35,953 bases of DNA from an uncultured Bacteroidales bacterium (lineage in GTDB: Bacteria; Bacteroidota; Bacteroidia; Bacteroidales; Paludibacteraceae), in assembly GCA_945828585.1 (NCBI GenBank), contig CALZRN010000006.1, forward strand, positions 1-35,953, written 5' to 3'. The notes under the pieces are model-generated. The model was given only the letters and a program-made list of their open reading frames with translations, was not told the origin of the DNA and did no database searches. A program made the translations under genes and the position numbers. This document shows positions 23,281 to 29,548 of this stretch, in pieces. How positions within the stretch are numbered: position 1 is the first letter of the stretch; every line of letters begins with the position of its first letter.

Positions 23281-24329
23281 TCAATTATATCGCACCAGTG
23301 ATGTTTATCTTCGGCTCGGCCGAATTGGATGTCTCTGAGCGCGTGGTAGAGCTTTGTCAGTACCGGTCCCGGTTCGTCGCTCAGGTGGTAAATCTTGTTC
23401 TTTTCCGGATCGATCACTTTGTCGATTGGGCTGATGACACAGGCCGTTCCGCAGGCTGCGGCTTCGCTCATGTCTGCCAGTTCCTCCAGCCGGATGTGCC
23501 GTCTCGTCACTTTCATCCCTAAGTCCTTTGCCAAGGTCATCAGACTGTCATTCGTGATACTCGGCAAAATCGCACTACTTCGCGGCGTCAAATATTCAAT
23601 CTGAGGCTCCCTTCCCTTTAGGGAGGGGGTGGGAGTAGGCCTCTTTATTCCGATGAAGTTCGCTGCCGAGCACTCGTCTATATACCGATGGTATTTGGCG
23701 TCGAGGAAGAGGCAATCCATCCCTTGCGCATGAGCCGGTTCGGTAGCCCGGAAGGACGAGGCGTAGTTGCCGCCGACCTTGAAGATTCCTGTTCCATAAG
23801 GCGCCGCACGGTCCACATGCCGATTCACGATGAACGTCGTGCAATGGAACCTGCCCGGATAGTACGGACCTATCGGTGAAGGAATGACGATGAACTCAAA
23901 ATCCTTGCCCGGTCCCACGCCCAGACGCGGCGTTGTACCGATCAGCAGCGGTCGGAAATAAAGCGTTGCGCCGGTTCCGTAAGGCGGCAGAAAATCCAGG
24001 TTCTTCTCCAACGCCAGCCGGATGGCTTTGCCGAATAACTCTTCAGGCACGGGCTGCATGTACAGCCCCTCTGCACTTCGTGCCATTCGTTTGGCATTCT
24101 CCCGCCAACGGAAGATGCGGATCTTCCCATCTACTCCCCGGAAAGCTTTCAGTCCCTCAAAGGCCTCTTGCCCATACTGCAAACAAGTAGCCGACACATG
24201 CAAGTGCAGGAACTTGTCCTTCGTAGCGTAGGGTTCTTCCCATGCGCCATCGTGATACGCGGCGCGAACTATATAGTCCGGCTCCGTGTAATGAAATCCC
24301 AGTTTACTCCAATCAATCTCTTTCATCAA
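23277..24329 (-). CDS. ilvE: branched-chain amino acid aminotransferase
   Basis: 350 residues, class IV PLP aminotransferase. LHVSATCLQYGQEAFEGLKA, FRWRENAKRMARSAEGLYMQ, then GTGIFKVGGNYASSFRA with the PLP lysine, and DECSAANFIGI. It catalyses the last step of Val, Leu and Ile synthesis and the first of their breakdown. After FIGIK the family normally passes straight to YLTPRSSAILPSIT; here RPTPTPSLKGREPQIE is inserted, coded by a palindromic repeat. The start overlaps the end of wbqC by 17 nt; Met1 or Met2 are equivalent starts. Confidence 0.95.
   Translation of the reverse strand: MMKEIDWSKLGFHYTEPDYIVRAAYHDGAWEEPYATKDKFLHLHVSATCLQYGQEAFEGLKAFRGVDGKIRIFRWRENAKRMARSAEGLYMQPVPEELFGKAIRLALEKNLDFLPPYGTGATLYFRPLLIGTTPRLGVGPGKDFEFIVIPSPIGPYYPGRFHCTTFIVNRHVDRAAPYGTGIFKVGGNYASSFRATEPAHAQGMDCLFLDAKYHRYIDECSAANFIGIKRPTPTPSLKGREPQIEYLTPRSSAILPSITNDSLMTLAKDLGMKVTRRHIRLEELADMSEAAACGTACVISPIDKVIDPEKNKIYHLSDEPGPVLTKLYHALRDIQFGRAEDKHHWCDIID
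23604..23640. repeat. palindromic CCCTCCC/GGGAGGG element inside ilvE
   Basis: Plus strand AGGCTCCCTTCCCTTTAGGG then AGGGGGTGGGAGTAGG. The core is CCCTTTAGGGAGGG-like. Codes TPTPSLKGREP in frame in a loop of the enzyme. Confidence 0.78.
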
Positions 24330-24837
24330 ACAACGTATCTAATATACTTATCTCCGTTTGCCACGGATGTTTATCTGTCCAAATTAATCCGCTCCAATCG
24401 GCGGTGCGTCTTTCGACTTTCGACTTTTGACTTTCGTCTAATAACGGTCTCTCTTGCTTTAGCAGGGCGACCAGCGTCGCGTTCATCTCGTCATTCAGGT
24501 CCAACAGCCATTTGTACTCTTTCTCGTAGAACGGCCTGAGGTAGTCTGCGAAATACAGGAAGTACGGCGTGTGTTGGTATGCGGAGACGAGGGTGATCCA
24601 GTGTTGGTGCTGCCATCGTGTCTGGTAGCTGATCTCAATATCCCGCGTCAACTGCTTATGCTCCACTTTCTTTACTGGGACGGTCAGTCGTACCAGCTCT
24701 CCTTTTGCGTCGCGGATGAGCGCCCGGTTACGAAACGTCTGTTTCTCAAAACTCTCCATCTGCTCGATCGTCGCGGGTTCGCTCATCAGCGCTTCCATGT
24801 ACGACTTCGGCGGCAAATATGCGGTAGGTAAAATCAT
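24313..24837 (-). CDS. WbqC family protein
   Basis: 174 residues. MILPTAYLPPKSYMEALM, MESFEKQTFRNRALIRDAKG, LTVPVKK, and HQHWITLVSAYQHTPYFLYF are characteristic of the WbqC family. Members are found near sugar-nucleotide or glycan genes and have been suggested to act in amino-sugar or glycine modification, but the reaction is not settled. In Bacteroidota it commonly follows lepB, as here (4-nt overlap, ATGA). A repeat-coded SQKSKVERR stretch lies near the C-terminus (about 138-146). Confidence 0.85.
   Translation of the reverse strand: MILPTAYLPPKSYMEALMSEPATIEQMESFEKQTFRNRALIRDAKGELVRLTVPVKKVEHKQLTRDIEISYQTRWQHQHWITLVSAYQHTPYFLYFADYLRPFYEKEYKWLLDLNDEMNATLVALLKQERPLLDESQKSKVERRTADWSGLIWTDKHPWQTEISILDTLFDERD
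24409..24440. repeat. GAAAGTC words inside wbqC
   Basis: Coding strand GAAAGTCAAAAGTCGAAAGT then CGAAAGAC. Codes ESQKSKVERR. The same word occurs twice in dxs (33936, 34056). Confidence 0.78.
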
Positions 24838-26204
24838 CTTTTAGCTCCTCTTCCCAGTCTCTCCCAGCGGATGGAGTGTTTGTCTTTGTCGATGGAGAGC
24901 CAGATGAATACCGGCCGTCCGACGATGTGATCCTCCGGCACGAAGCCCCAGTAACGGCTGTCGGCGGAGTTATGGCGGTTGTCGCCCTGCATCCAATAAT
25001 AATCCATCTCAAACTCGTACTCCTCGCCGATCTTCATGGACTTGAACTCGTACGCGTCTGCAATCCGCTTATAGATCCGGTAGTTTTCCTCGGTAATCAT
25101 CAGTTTATCGCCTTTCTTCGGGATGTAGATTGGTCCGTAGTCGTCGCGCGTCCAGGTGTTATGTCCCAGCGGATAGACCTCTCCGCCGCGGTCCGAAGGC
25201 TCAACCGTTACGGATATCACATGCGGGTTCTTCTCCATCTCTGCCTTCATCGCTTTGGTCAGCGGGAAATGCCAAGTGGTGGCGTCTATCTGGATGCGGT
25301 CAGCTATACTGATACCGATCTTCTCCAGATATTTAGCGCTGAACACATGCCCGTCGGTCTGCACGAGATAATTCAGCTGCAAACCTTCTCTCTCAGGCTC
25401 TGGGATCCAACCATTCTCCCTCTCTTGAGGAGAGGGTTGGGGAGAGGTTGTCTTCGTATAGACGACATTGTCGATTATACGCAAACTGTCTCCCGGTTCG
25501 CCTACGCAGCGCTTGACGTAGTTCTCACGCCGATCCACAGGCCGCGTGACAATCTCGCCAAACACGTCTTTGCGCTGTTTGAGCAAGGCCTCGCCGTAGT
25601 AGTGTTTGAGGGTATAGTAGTCGGGGTTCTGCATCTTGAGACACACCGTGTCGCCGGCAGGGAAATTGAAAACGACGATATCGCCTTTCTTCGGACTCGT
25701 CCATCCTGCGAGACGCTTGTAGTCCCAATGCGGGTTATCGAAATAACTCTTTCCTCCGCCTAGCCATTCCGGCATCGTGTGTTGCACGAGCGGCATAGAT
25801 AGCGGAGTCTGCGGCACACGGGCTCCGTACGCCATCTTGCTGACGTACAGGAAGTCTCCGACACGCAGACTCTTCTCCAGAGACGAAGAGGGAATCTGGT
25901 AGTTTTGGAAGATATAGAGGTTGATGAAATACACTGCCACGAGGGCAAACACAATTGCGTCTATCCACGAGCAGAGGGTGTATAGGGCGGGCTTGGTGTC
26001 TTTGTATTTGCGCCACCAAGAGTAGTTGATATACTTCGTTGTGAAGGCATCTACGATCAGCGGAAGAAGGAGCAGCCAACCCAGACTCTTCCAGTCGCCC
26101 CATGCGACCCAGATGACGAACGCGATATAGAGCGCGCTCCAGATTCCTGCGCGAATCCATCCTCCGCGCGGCACTTCGTTGATTCTATCTTGAAAACTTT
26201 TCAT
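24834..26204 (-). CDS. lepB: signal peptidase I
   Basis: 456 residues. Three or four hydrophobic helices in the first 100 residues, then IPSSSLEKSLRVGDFLYVSK with catalytic Ser108 (Leu follows where Met is usual), NYVKRCVGEPGDSL with Lys231, and the late box MQGDNRHNSADSRYWGFVPE. It cleaves signal peptides at the inner membrane. I chose the ATG at 26204, which overlaps the dapB stop by 4 nt and gives the family N-terminus MKSFQDRINEVPRGGWIRAG; an in-frame Met 32 codons upstream only adds translated antisense of dapB. A palindromic repeat adds TSPQPSPQERENG after VVYTKT. Such long LepB forms (about 450-490) are normal for Bacteroidota. Confidence 0.95.
   Translation of the reverse strand: MKSFQDRINEVPRGGWIRAGIWSALYIAFVIWVAWGDWKSLGWLLLLPLIVDAFTTKYINYSWWRKYKDTKPALYTLCSWIDAIVFALVAVYFINLYIFQNYQIPSSSLEKSLRVGDFLYVSKMAYGARVPQTPLSMPLVQHTMPEWLGGGKSYFDNPHWDYKRLAGWTSPKKGDIVVFNFPAGDTVCLKMQNPDYYTLKHYYGEALLKQRKDVFGEIVTRPVDRRENYVKRCVGEPGDSLRIIDNVVYTKTTSPQPSPQERENGWIPEPEREGLQLNYLVQTDGHVFSAKYLEKIGISIADRIQIDATTWHFPLTKAMKAEMEKNPHVISVTVEPSDRGGEVYPLGHNTWTRDDYGPIYIPKKGDKLMITEENYRIYKRIADAYEFKSMKIGEEYEFEMDYYWMQGDNRHNSADSRYWGFVPEDHIVGRPVFIWLSIDKDKHSIRWERLGRGAKR
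25415..25450. repeat. palindromic CCCTCTC/GAGAGGG element inside lepB
   Basis: Plus strand TCTCCCTCTCTTGAGGAGAG then GGTTGGGGAGAGGTTG. The first 20 bases recur in coaE on the other strand (27411-27447), so the same element sits in opposite orientations relative to the two genes, in frame in both. Confidence 0.8.
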
Positions 26205-26842
26205 ACTAATTTCTCTGCCGCCAGAACCGCTCCGAGGGCAAAACCTCTGCGGCCTTTGGCGATGTGTGTGATAATGATTGTATCCTCCTCGCTGTCCCAT
26301 TTCACCTCATGCGTCCCCGGCACTTCGCCTTCTCGGATGGATTCGATTTGAAGCCTACTCCCAGCCCCTCCCTGAAGGGAAGGGAGTAGGTTCTCTATTT
26401 GTTCCGCGAGCGTCTTCGCGGTACCCGACGGCTTGTCGAGTTTGTGAATGTGGTGGGTCTCGGTGATGGAAGGCGTGTACTGCGGTTGGGAAGCCATCTC
26501 CTCAGCCAGCAGTTTGTTTACCTCAAAGAATATATTCACTCCCACGGAGTAGTTACTGCTCCAGATGAGCATTTGTTTGTCATGCGTCCGTCGGTCTTCA
26601 TCTATCAGCGCAGCGGCGTCCCACCCGGTCGAACCGGAGACTACAGGTACGCCTTGCGCCCACGCCTTGCGGATGTTCTCCTCTGCCGTTGCCGGTGTAG
26701 TGAACTCAATCGCCACGTCGGCGCCTTTCAGGTCGAAGGCATCGCCGGCGTCAATAGTAGCCACAATCTCGTGACCTCTACTCAGGGCCACTTCCTCGAT
26801 CATGTGACCCATTTTTCCGTATCCTATAATAGCTATTTTCAT
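26201..26842 (-). CDS. dapB: 4-hydroxy-tetrahydrodipicolinate reductase
   Basis: 213 residues. MKIAIIGYGKMGHMIEEVAL is the NAD(P)-binding start; VSGSTGW and TETHHIHKLDKPSGTAKTLA hold the catalytic His130/His131 and Lys134; GFALGAVLAAEKL ends the protein. It reduces the dipicolinate intermediate on the way to lysine and meso-diaminopimelate for peptidoglycan. The start at 26842 lies 17 codons inside the longest frame; the promoter at 26852-26883 excludes the longer form. Shorter than the usual 240-250 residues: the variable region after AEQIEN is replaced by repeat-coded LPSLQGGAGSR. First gene of dapB-lepB-wbqC-ilvE. Confidence 0.95.
   Translation of the reverse strand: MKIAIIGYGKMGHMIEEVALSRGHEIVATIDAGDAFDLKGADVAIEFTTPATAEENIRKAWAQGVPVVSGSTGWDAAALIDEDRRTHDKQMLIWSSNYSVGVNIFFEVNKLLAEEMASQPQYTPSITETHHIHKLDKPSGTAKTLAEQIENLLPSLQGGAGSRLQIESIREGEVPGTHEVKWDSEEDTIIITHIAKGRRGFALGAVLAAEKLV
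26355..26391. repeat. palindromic element inside dapB with CCTACTCCC ends
   Basis: CCTACTCCC at the left end is the inverted complement of GGGAGTAGG at the right end, with the CCCTCCCTGAAGGGAAGGG core between: the most complete palindrome of the family here. Codes LLPSLQGGAGSR in frame. Confidence 0.8.
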
Positions 26843-26851
26843 AATCGGGCG

Positions 26852-26883
26852 CAAAGTTACAAAAAATAAATGACATACACAAG
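26852..26883 (-). promoter_or_regulatory. promoter of dapB-lepB-wbqC-ilvE
   Basis: Minus strand CTTG (26883-26880), 20-nt spacer, TAACTTTG (26859-26852). The start would fall near 26845, so the mRNA is nearly leaderless. The -33 box lies inside a palindrome (26870-26893). Confidence 0.75.
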
Positions 26884-26893
26884 TGTATGCCAT
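26870..26893. promoter_or_regulatory. palindromic operator candidate over the dapB -33 box
   Basis: CATACACTTGTGTATG (26874-26889) is a perfect inverted repeat, flanked by matching ATG/CAT after one mismatch, giving a 24-nt dyad. It covers the -33 element, where a dimeric repressor would block sigma binding. No regulator is encoded next to it. Confidence 0.6.
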
Positions 26894-26936
26894 TCTTTTT
26901 TTCGGAAAGTGCTATTTCCGTCAATTTTTCCACATT

Positions 26937-27632
26937 TTATAGATTTTGCAGGATGTCAGCTACTAATTCGTCTATGGATCTCTTGCCGTCATTTTGCACT
27001 ACCATCTGATGGCGGATGCAGGCCTGACCTGGCGGAAGGCAGACGGCTTCCTGTGCGCGGATGCGTGCGCGTACCTTATTTATATTCTCGGGGGATGCGT
27101 CGCCGTGGTAATCGCGTGCGATGCTACGCGCGATACGGATGTCTTCGGGGGCTTCGATGACAAAAATCTTGTCGCAGATGGAGTCCAACCCGGCTTCATA
27201 TAAGATCGCTGACTCGATGAATAAGACCAGCTTCGCCTGACAGACCGCTGCGCTGACAGAATACGGACCGCTACGCTGACAGACCGCAGGCAAAGCCTGC
27301 TGACGGATATTTTCTTTTACGGCAGGGTGGACGATATGATTCAATTTCTCCAGTAGCTCCGGGTCTGCAAAAACACGTTGGGCAACATAAGAGGTGTTGT
27401 AAATGGGGGAAACCTCTCCCCCCGCCCTCTCCTCAAGAGAGGGAGCCGAGGGATTTGTAAAGGCTTCTTCTCCCAACAACTCAATAATCTTCTGCTGTAC
27501 TTCGGCGTTCTCTGCAATAATACGTTTCGCTTCCTTGTCGCAGTCATACACCGCGTACCCGCGGGCTGCGAGCGCTCGCGCGATAGTGGACTTGCCGCTT
27601 CCGATGCCGCCTGTAATTCCGATAATCTGCAT
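26937..27632 (-). CDS. coaE: dephospho-CoA kinase
   Basis: 231 residues. P-loop GITGGIGSGKSTIARALAAR, YDCDKEAKRI, HPAVKENIRQQ, FIESAILYEAGLD and VRARIRAQE are CoaE motifs. It phosphorylates dephospho-CoA in the last step of CoA synthesis. Two repeat-coded inserts break the usual spacing: NPSAPSLEERAGGEV (about 63-77, 27411-27447) and LPAVCQRSGPYSVSAAVCQA (about 111-130, 27224-27305). The region AVCLPPGQACIRHQ near the C-terminus also looks atypical. Both inserts fall in variable loops, so the enzyme is probably active. Downstream of the MBOAT gene, separated by a repeat tract. Confidence 0.93.
   Translation of the reverse strand: MQIIGITGGIGSGKSTIARALAARGYAVYDCDKEAKRIIAENAEVQQKIIELLGEEAFTNPSAPSLEERAGGEVSPIYNTSYVAQRVFADPELLEKLNHIVHPAVKENIRQQALPAVCQRSGPYSVSAAVCQAKLVLFIESAILYEAGLDSICDKIFVIEAPEDIRIARSIARDYHGDASPENINKVRARIRAQEAVCLPPGQACIRHQMVVQNDGKRSIDELVADILQNL
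27224..27305. repeat. ACCGCTGCGCTGACAG words inside coaE
   Basis: Plus strand ACCGCTGCGCTGACAG (27244), ACCGCTACGCTGACAG (27267) and a third copy ACCGCAGGCAAAGCCTGCTG. On the coding strand it reads CTGTCAGCGCAGCGGT-like words, coding AVCQRSGPYSVSAAVCQA. Confidence 0.78.
27411..27447. repeat. palindromic CCCTCTC/GAGAGGG element inside coaE
   Basis: Same element as in lepB but opposite orientation relative to the gene: the coding strand reads GGCTCCCTCTCTTGAGGAGA then GGGCGGGGGGAGAGGTT. Codes SAPSLEERAGGEV in frame. Confidence 0.8.
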
Positions 27633-27636
27633 AATC

Positions 27637-27689
27637 TGTCTTTTGTCTTTGAGCGCAGCGGTCTTTTATCTTTGAGCGCAGCGGTCTAA
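27637..27689. repeat. AGACCGCTGCGCTCAAAGA tract overlapping the MBOAT stop
   Basis: Two copies of AGACCGCTGCGCTCAAAGA on the minus strand fill the gap between the MBOAT stop (TAG at 27688-27686, inside the first copy) and coaE. The word shares AGACCGCTGCGCT with the coaE and MBOAT inserts and nearly matches the signal peptide word at 12526. Confidence 0.75.
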
Positions 27690-29518
27690 AATTGGAAATA
27701 TATAAAGGGTTGCATCTCGGCGGAGACGAACTGGTAGATGACGACGATGGCAAGGCAGACGACGATGACCATCAGCCACAAAGGCATGGCGGAGAACCAA
27801 AGGCGGTAACGGCGTTTGAAGTTCGTCGGGATCCAATGAATGAGCATGCCGGCAACGAACATCGCGACTACCCATCGGTACTCCCAGAGGAAATCCGGGA
27901 TGATGGCATTGGACCACGCGCCACCGATCTGGTTCACCATATTTTTTGCCGTCGCCCAGGCTACTTCATTTGCGGTTGCAGGATCCAGATTACTGGACGA
28001 GCGGAAGAAGAGACGCGTGAAGGTGATGAAAGCAAAAGTCTGGAGTATCGCCCAAGCGTTTGCGATTTTATTATTTATGATTTCAAGTTTATTATTTATG
28101 ATTTTATCCATTGTGATGAGGAAATAAATATACCGGATGGCGGTACCAAACCAGATGATAGCTGCCCAGACGGCGAAGAGACGCCAGACGGGGAGGTTAT
28201 AGAAATAATCGAGCATCACCAGCCCGAACGTCAGGGCAGAGATCGCCGCAAAACGTACATGCCAGTTCCACTCCCTCCAGATCTTCTCTATGATCATGCC
28301 GACGCCGTTGATGGCTCCCCAGAGGACGAAGTTCCAACTCGCCCCATGCCAGAGACCGCCGAGGACCTGGGTGATGAACGAGTTGAAGTTTGCTGCCCAT
28401 AGTTTAGGTGCCTTGAAACCGAGGATCGTGCGGTTACCGCCCAAGGGGATGTATAGATAACTCTTGAGCCACCGTCCGAGGGACATGTGCCACCGCCGCC
28501 AGAACTCTTGCGGCGTTTTGGACTTATAGGGGCTGTTGAAGTTCATCGGCAGGTAAAAGCCCATGAGCATCGCTACGCCGATAGCGATATCCGTATAGCC
28601 GGAGAAGTCCGCATAGACCTGCAGCGAGTACGCAAAGAGCGCAAAGAGGTTTTCGAAACCGGAGAAGAGAAGCGGGTTGTCAAAGACACGGTCGATGAGG
28701 TTCACCGCCAGGTAATCGGACATGATGATCTTCTTCGCCAGACCGTTGAGAATCCAGAAGACCGCGATACCGAAGGCTCTGCGCGAGAGGCGGAAAGGTT
28801 TGTATAACTGCGGGATAAACTCCTCTGCGCGCACGATCGGTCCGGCTACGAGTTGCGGGAAGAAGGAGACGTAGAACCCAAAATCGAGGATGTTCTTCAC
28901 CGGTTCGATCTTCCGCCGGAAGACGTCGCAGGTATAGGAGATGACTTGGAAAGTATAGAAGGAGATCCCCACCGGCAGGATGATGGTATCGACGTCAAAC
29001 CGCCCTGCCTCGGAGAAGCCGTTGCCGATATAGGCGAAGATGTCAAACACCCGAAAGTCTGCGCCAAACCAAGAGTTAATGACGTTCGTGAAGAAATACG
29101 CGTACTTGAAATAAAAGAGGATGGAGAGGTCGATGACGACCGAGAGCATGAGCCACAAGACCGCTTTGCTGACAGACCGCTTTGCTGACAGACCGCTTTG
29201 CTGACAGACCGCTTGCGCTGACAGATTTTTATGGATCCGCTTAGCGATGAGCCAGTCGGAGAGTGTGACGAAGGCCAAGATGAGCAGGAAGAGTCCGCTG
29301 GTCTTGTAGTAAAAGAACCAGCTGACGAACATCAGATAGACGTTGCGCAAATGGAGCCTGCGGTTGGGTAAGCCTAACCCAGACCCTTCCTTAGAGGGAA
29401 GGGAGATAAGCAACGCAAAAAGCGCATAGACCAACGCGAAGAACGCCCAGAAATAAAACTGGGTGAAGATCAGCGGGCTCTCTGCGTTAAATCCTAATAT
29501 GTGATGGATGAAGTTCAA
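27686..29518 (-). CDS. MBOAT family O-acyltransferase (AlgI/DltB-like)
   Basis: 610 residues with about 11-12 membrane helices. FWRRWHMSLGRWLKSYLYIP then LGGN is the AlgI/DltB signature, and LGGLWHGASWNFVLWGAING holds the invariant catalytic His. These enzymes pass acyl groups across the membrane to an extracytoplasmic acceptor, here probably with the SGNH protein encoded 6 nt upstream. The acceptor (exopolysaccharide, peptidoglycan or lipid glycan) is unknown. Three repeat inserts: SLPSKEGSGLGLPN in the first loop (29371), SAQAVCQQSGLSAKRSVSKA near a loop about residue 100-120 (29159) and IINNKLEIINNKI in a late loop (28063). Longer than the usual 470-500 residues. Confidence 0.93.
   Translation of the reverse strand: MNFIHHILGFNAESPLIFTQFYFWAFFALVYALFALLISLPSKEGSGLGLPNRRLHLRNVYLMFVSWFFYYKTSGLFLLILAFVTLSDWLIAKRIHKNLSAQAVCQQSGLSAKRSVSKAVLWLMLSVVIDLSILFYFKYAYFFTNVINSWFGADFRVFDIFAYIGNGFSEAGRFDVDTIILPVGISFYTFQVISYTCDVFRRKIEPVKNILDFGFYVSFFPQLVAGPIVRAEEFIPQLYKPFRLSRRAFGIAVFWILNGLAKKIIMSDYLAVNLIDRVFDNPLLFSGFENLFALFAYSLQVYADFSGYTDIAIGVAMLMGFYLPMNFNSPYKSKTPQEFWRRWHMSLGRWLKSYLYIPLGGNRTILGFKAPKLWAANFNSFITQVLGGLWHGASWNFVLWGAINGVGMIIEKIWREWNWHVRFAAISALTFGLVMLDYFYNLPVWRLFAVWAAIIWFGTAIRYIYFLITMDKIINNKLEIINNKIANAWAILQTFAFITFTRLFFRSSSNLDPATANEVAWATAKNMVNQIGGAWSNAIIPDFLWEYRWVVAMFVAGMLIHWIPTNFKRRYRLWFSAMPLWLMVIVVCLAIVVIYQFVSAEMQPFIYFQF
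28063..28107. repeat. AAATCATAAATAATAAA direct repeat inside the MBOAT gene
   Basis: Two copies of AAATCATAAATAATAAA on the coding strand separated by a few bases, coding KIINNKLEIINNKI. AT-rich, unlike the GC-richer surroundings. Confidence 0.75.
29159..29226. repeat. four tandem 16-nt CTGTCAGCAAAGCGGT units inside the MBOAT gene
   Basis: Three exact GACCGCTTTGCTGACA units plus one 18-nt variant on the plus strand. Since 16 is not a multiple of 3, successive copies are translated in different frames (SAKRSV, CQQSGL, LSAQAV), all open. Confidence 0.85.
29371..29406. repeat. palindromic CCCTTCC/GGAAGGG element inside the MBOAT gene
   Basis: Plus strand CCTAACCCAGACCCTTCCTT then AGAGGGAAGGGAG. 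Codes SLPSKEGSGLGLP between the first two helices. Confidence 0.72.
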
Positions 29519-29520
29519 GA

Positions 29521-29548
29521 GGGGTTATGGGTTACGGGTTACGGGGCT
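29521..29548. repeat. CGTAACCCGTAACCCATAAC tract overlapping the SGNH gene stop
   Basis: Minus strand CCCCGTAACCCGTAACCCAT then AACCCC. The SGNH stop TAA (29527-29525) and last residues VTRNP are coded by it. Confidence 0.65.

Noticed and set aside
26843..26893. Longer dapB start at 26893
   Set aside because: It would lie upstream of the predicted transcription start, and MKIAIIGYGKMG is the standard N-terminus.
26897..26920. Hairpin CGGAAA/TTTCCG as a coaE terminator
   Set aside because: On the coaE strand it is followed by A residues, not a U-tract.
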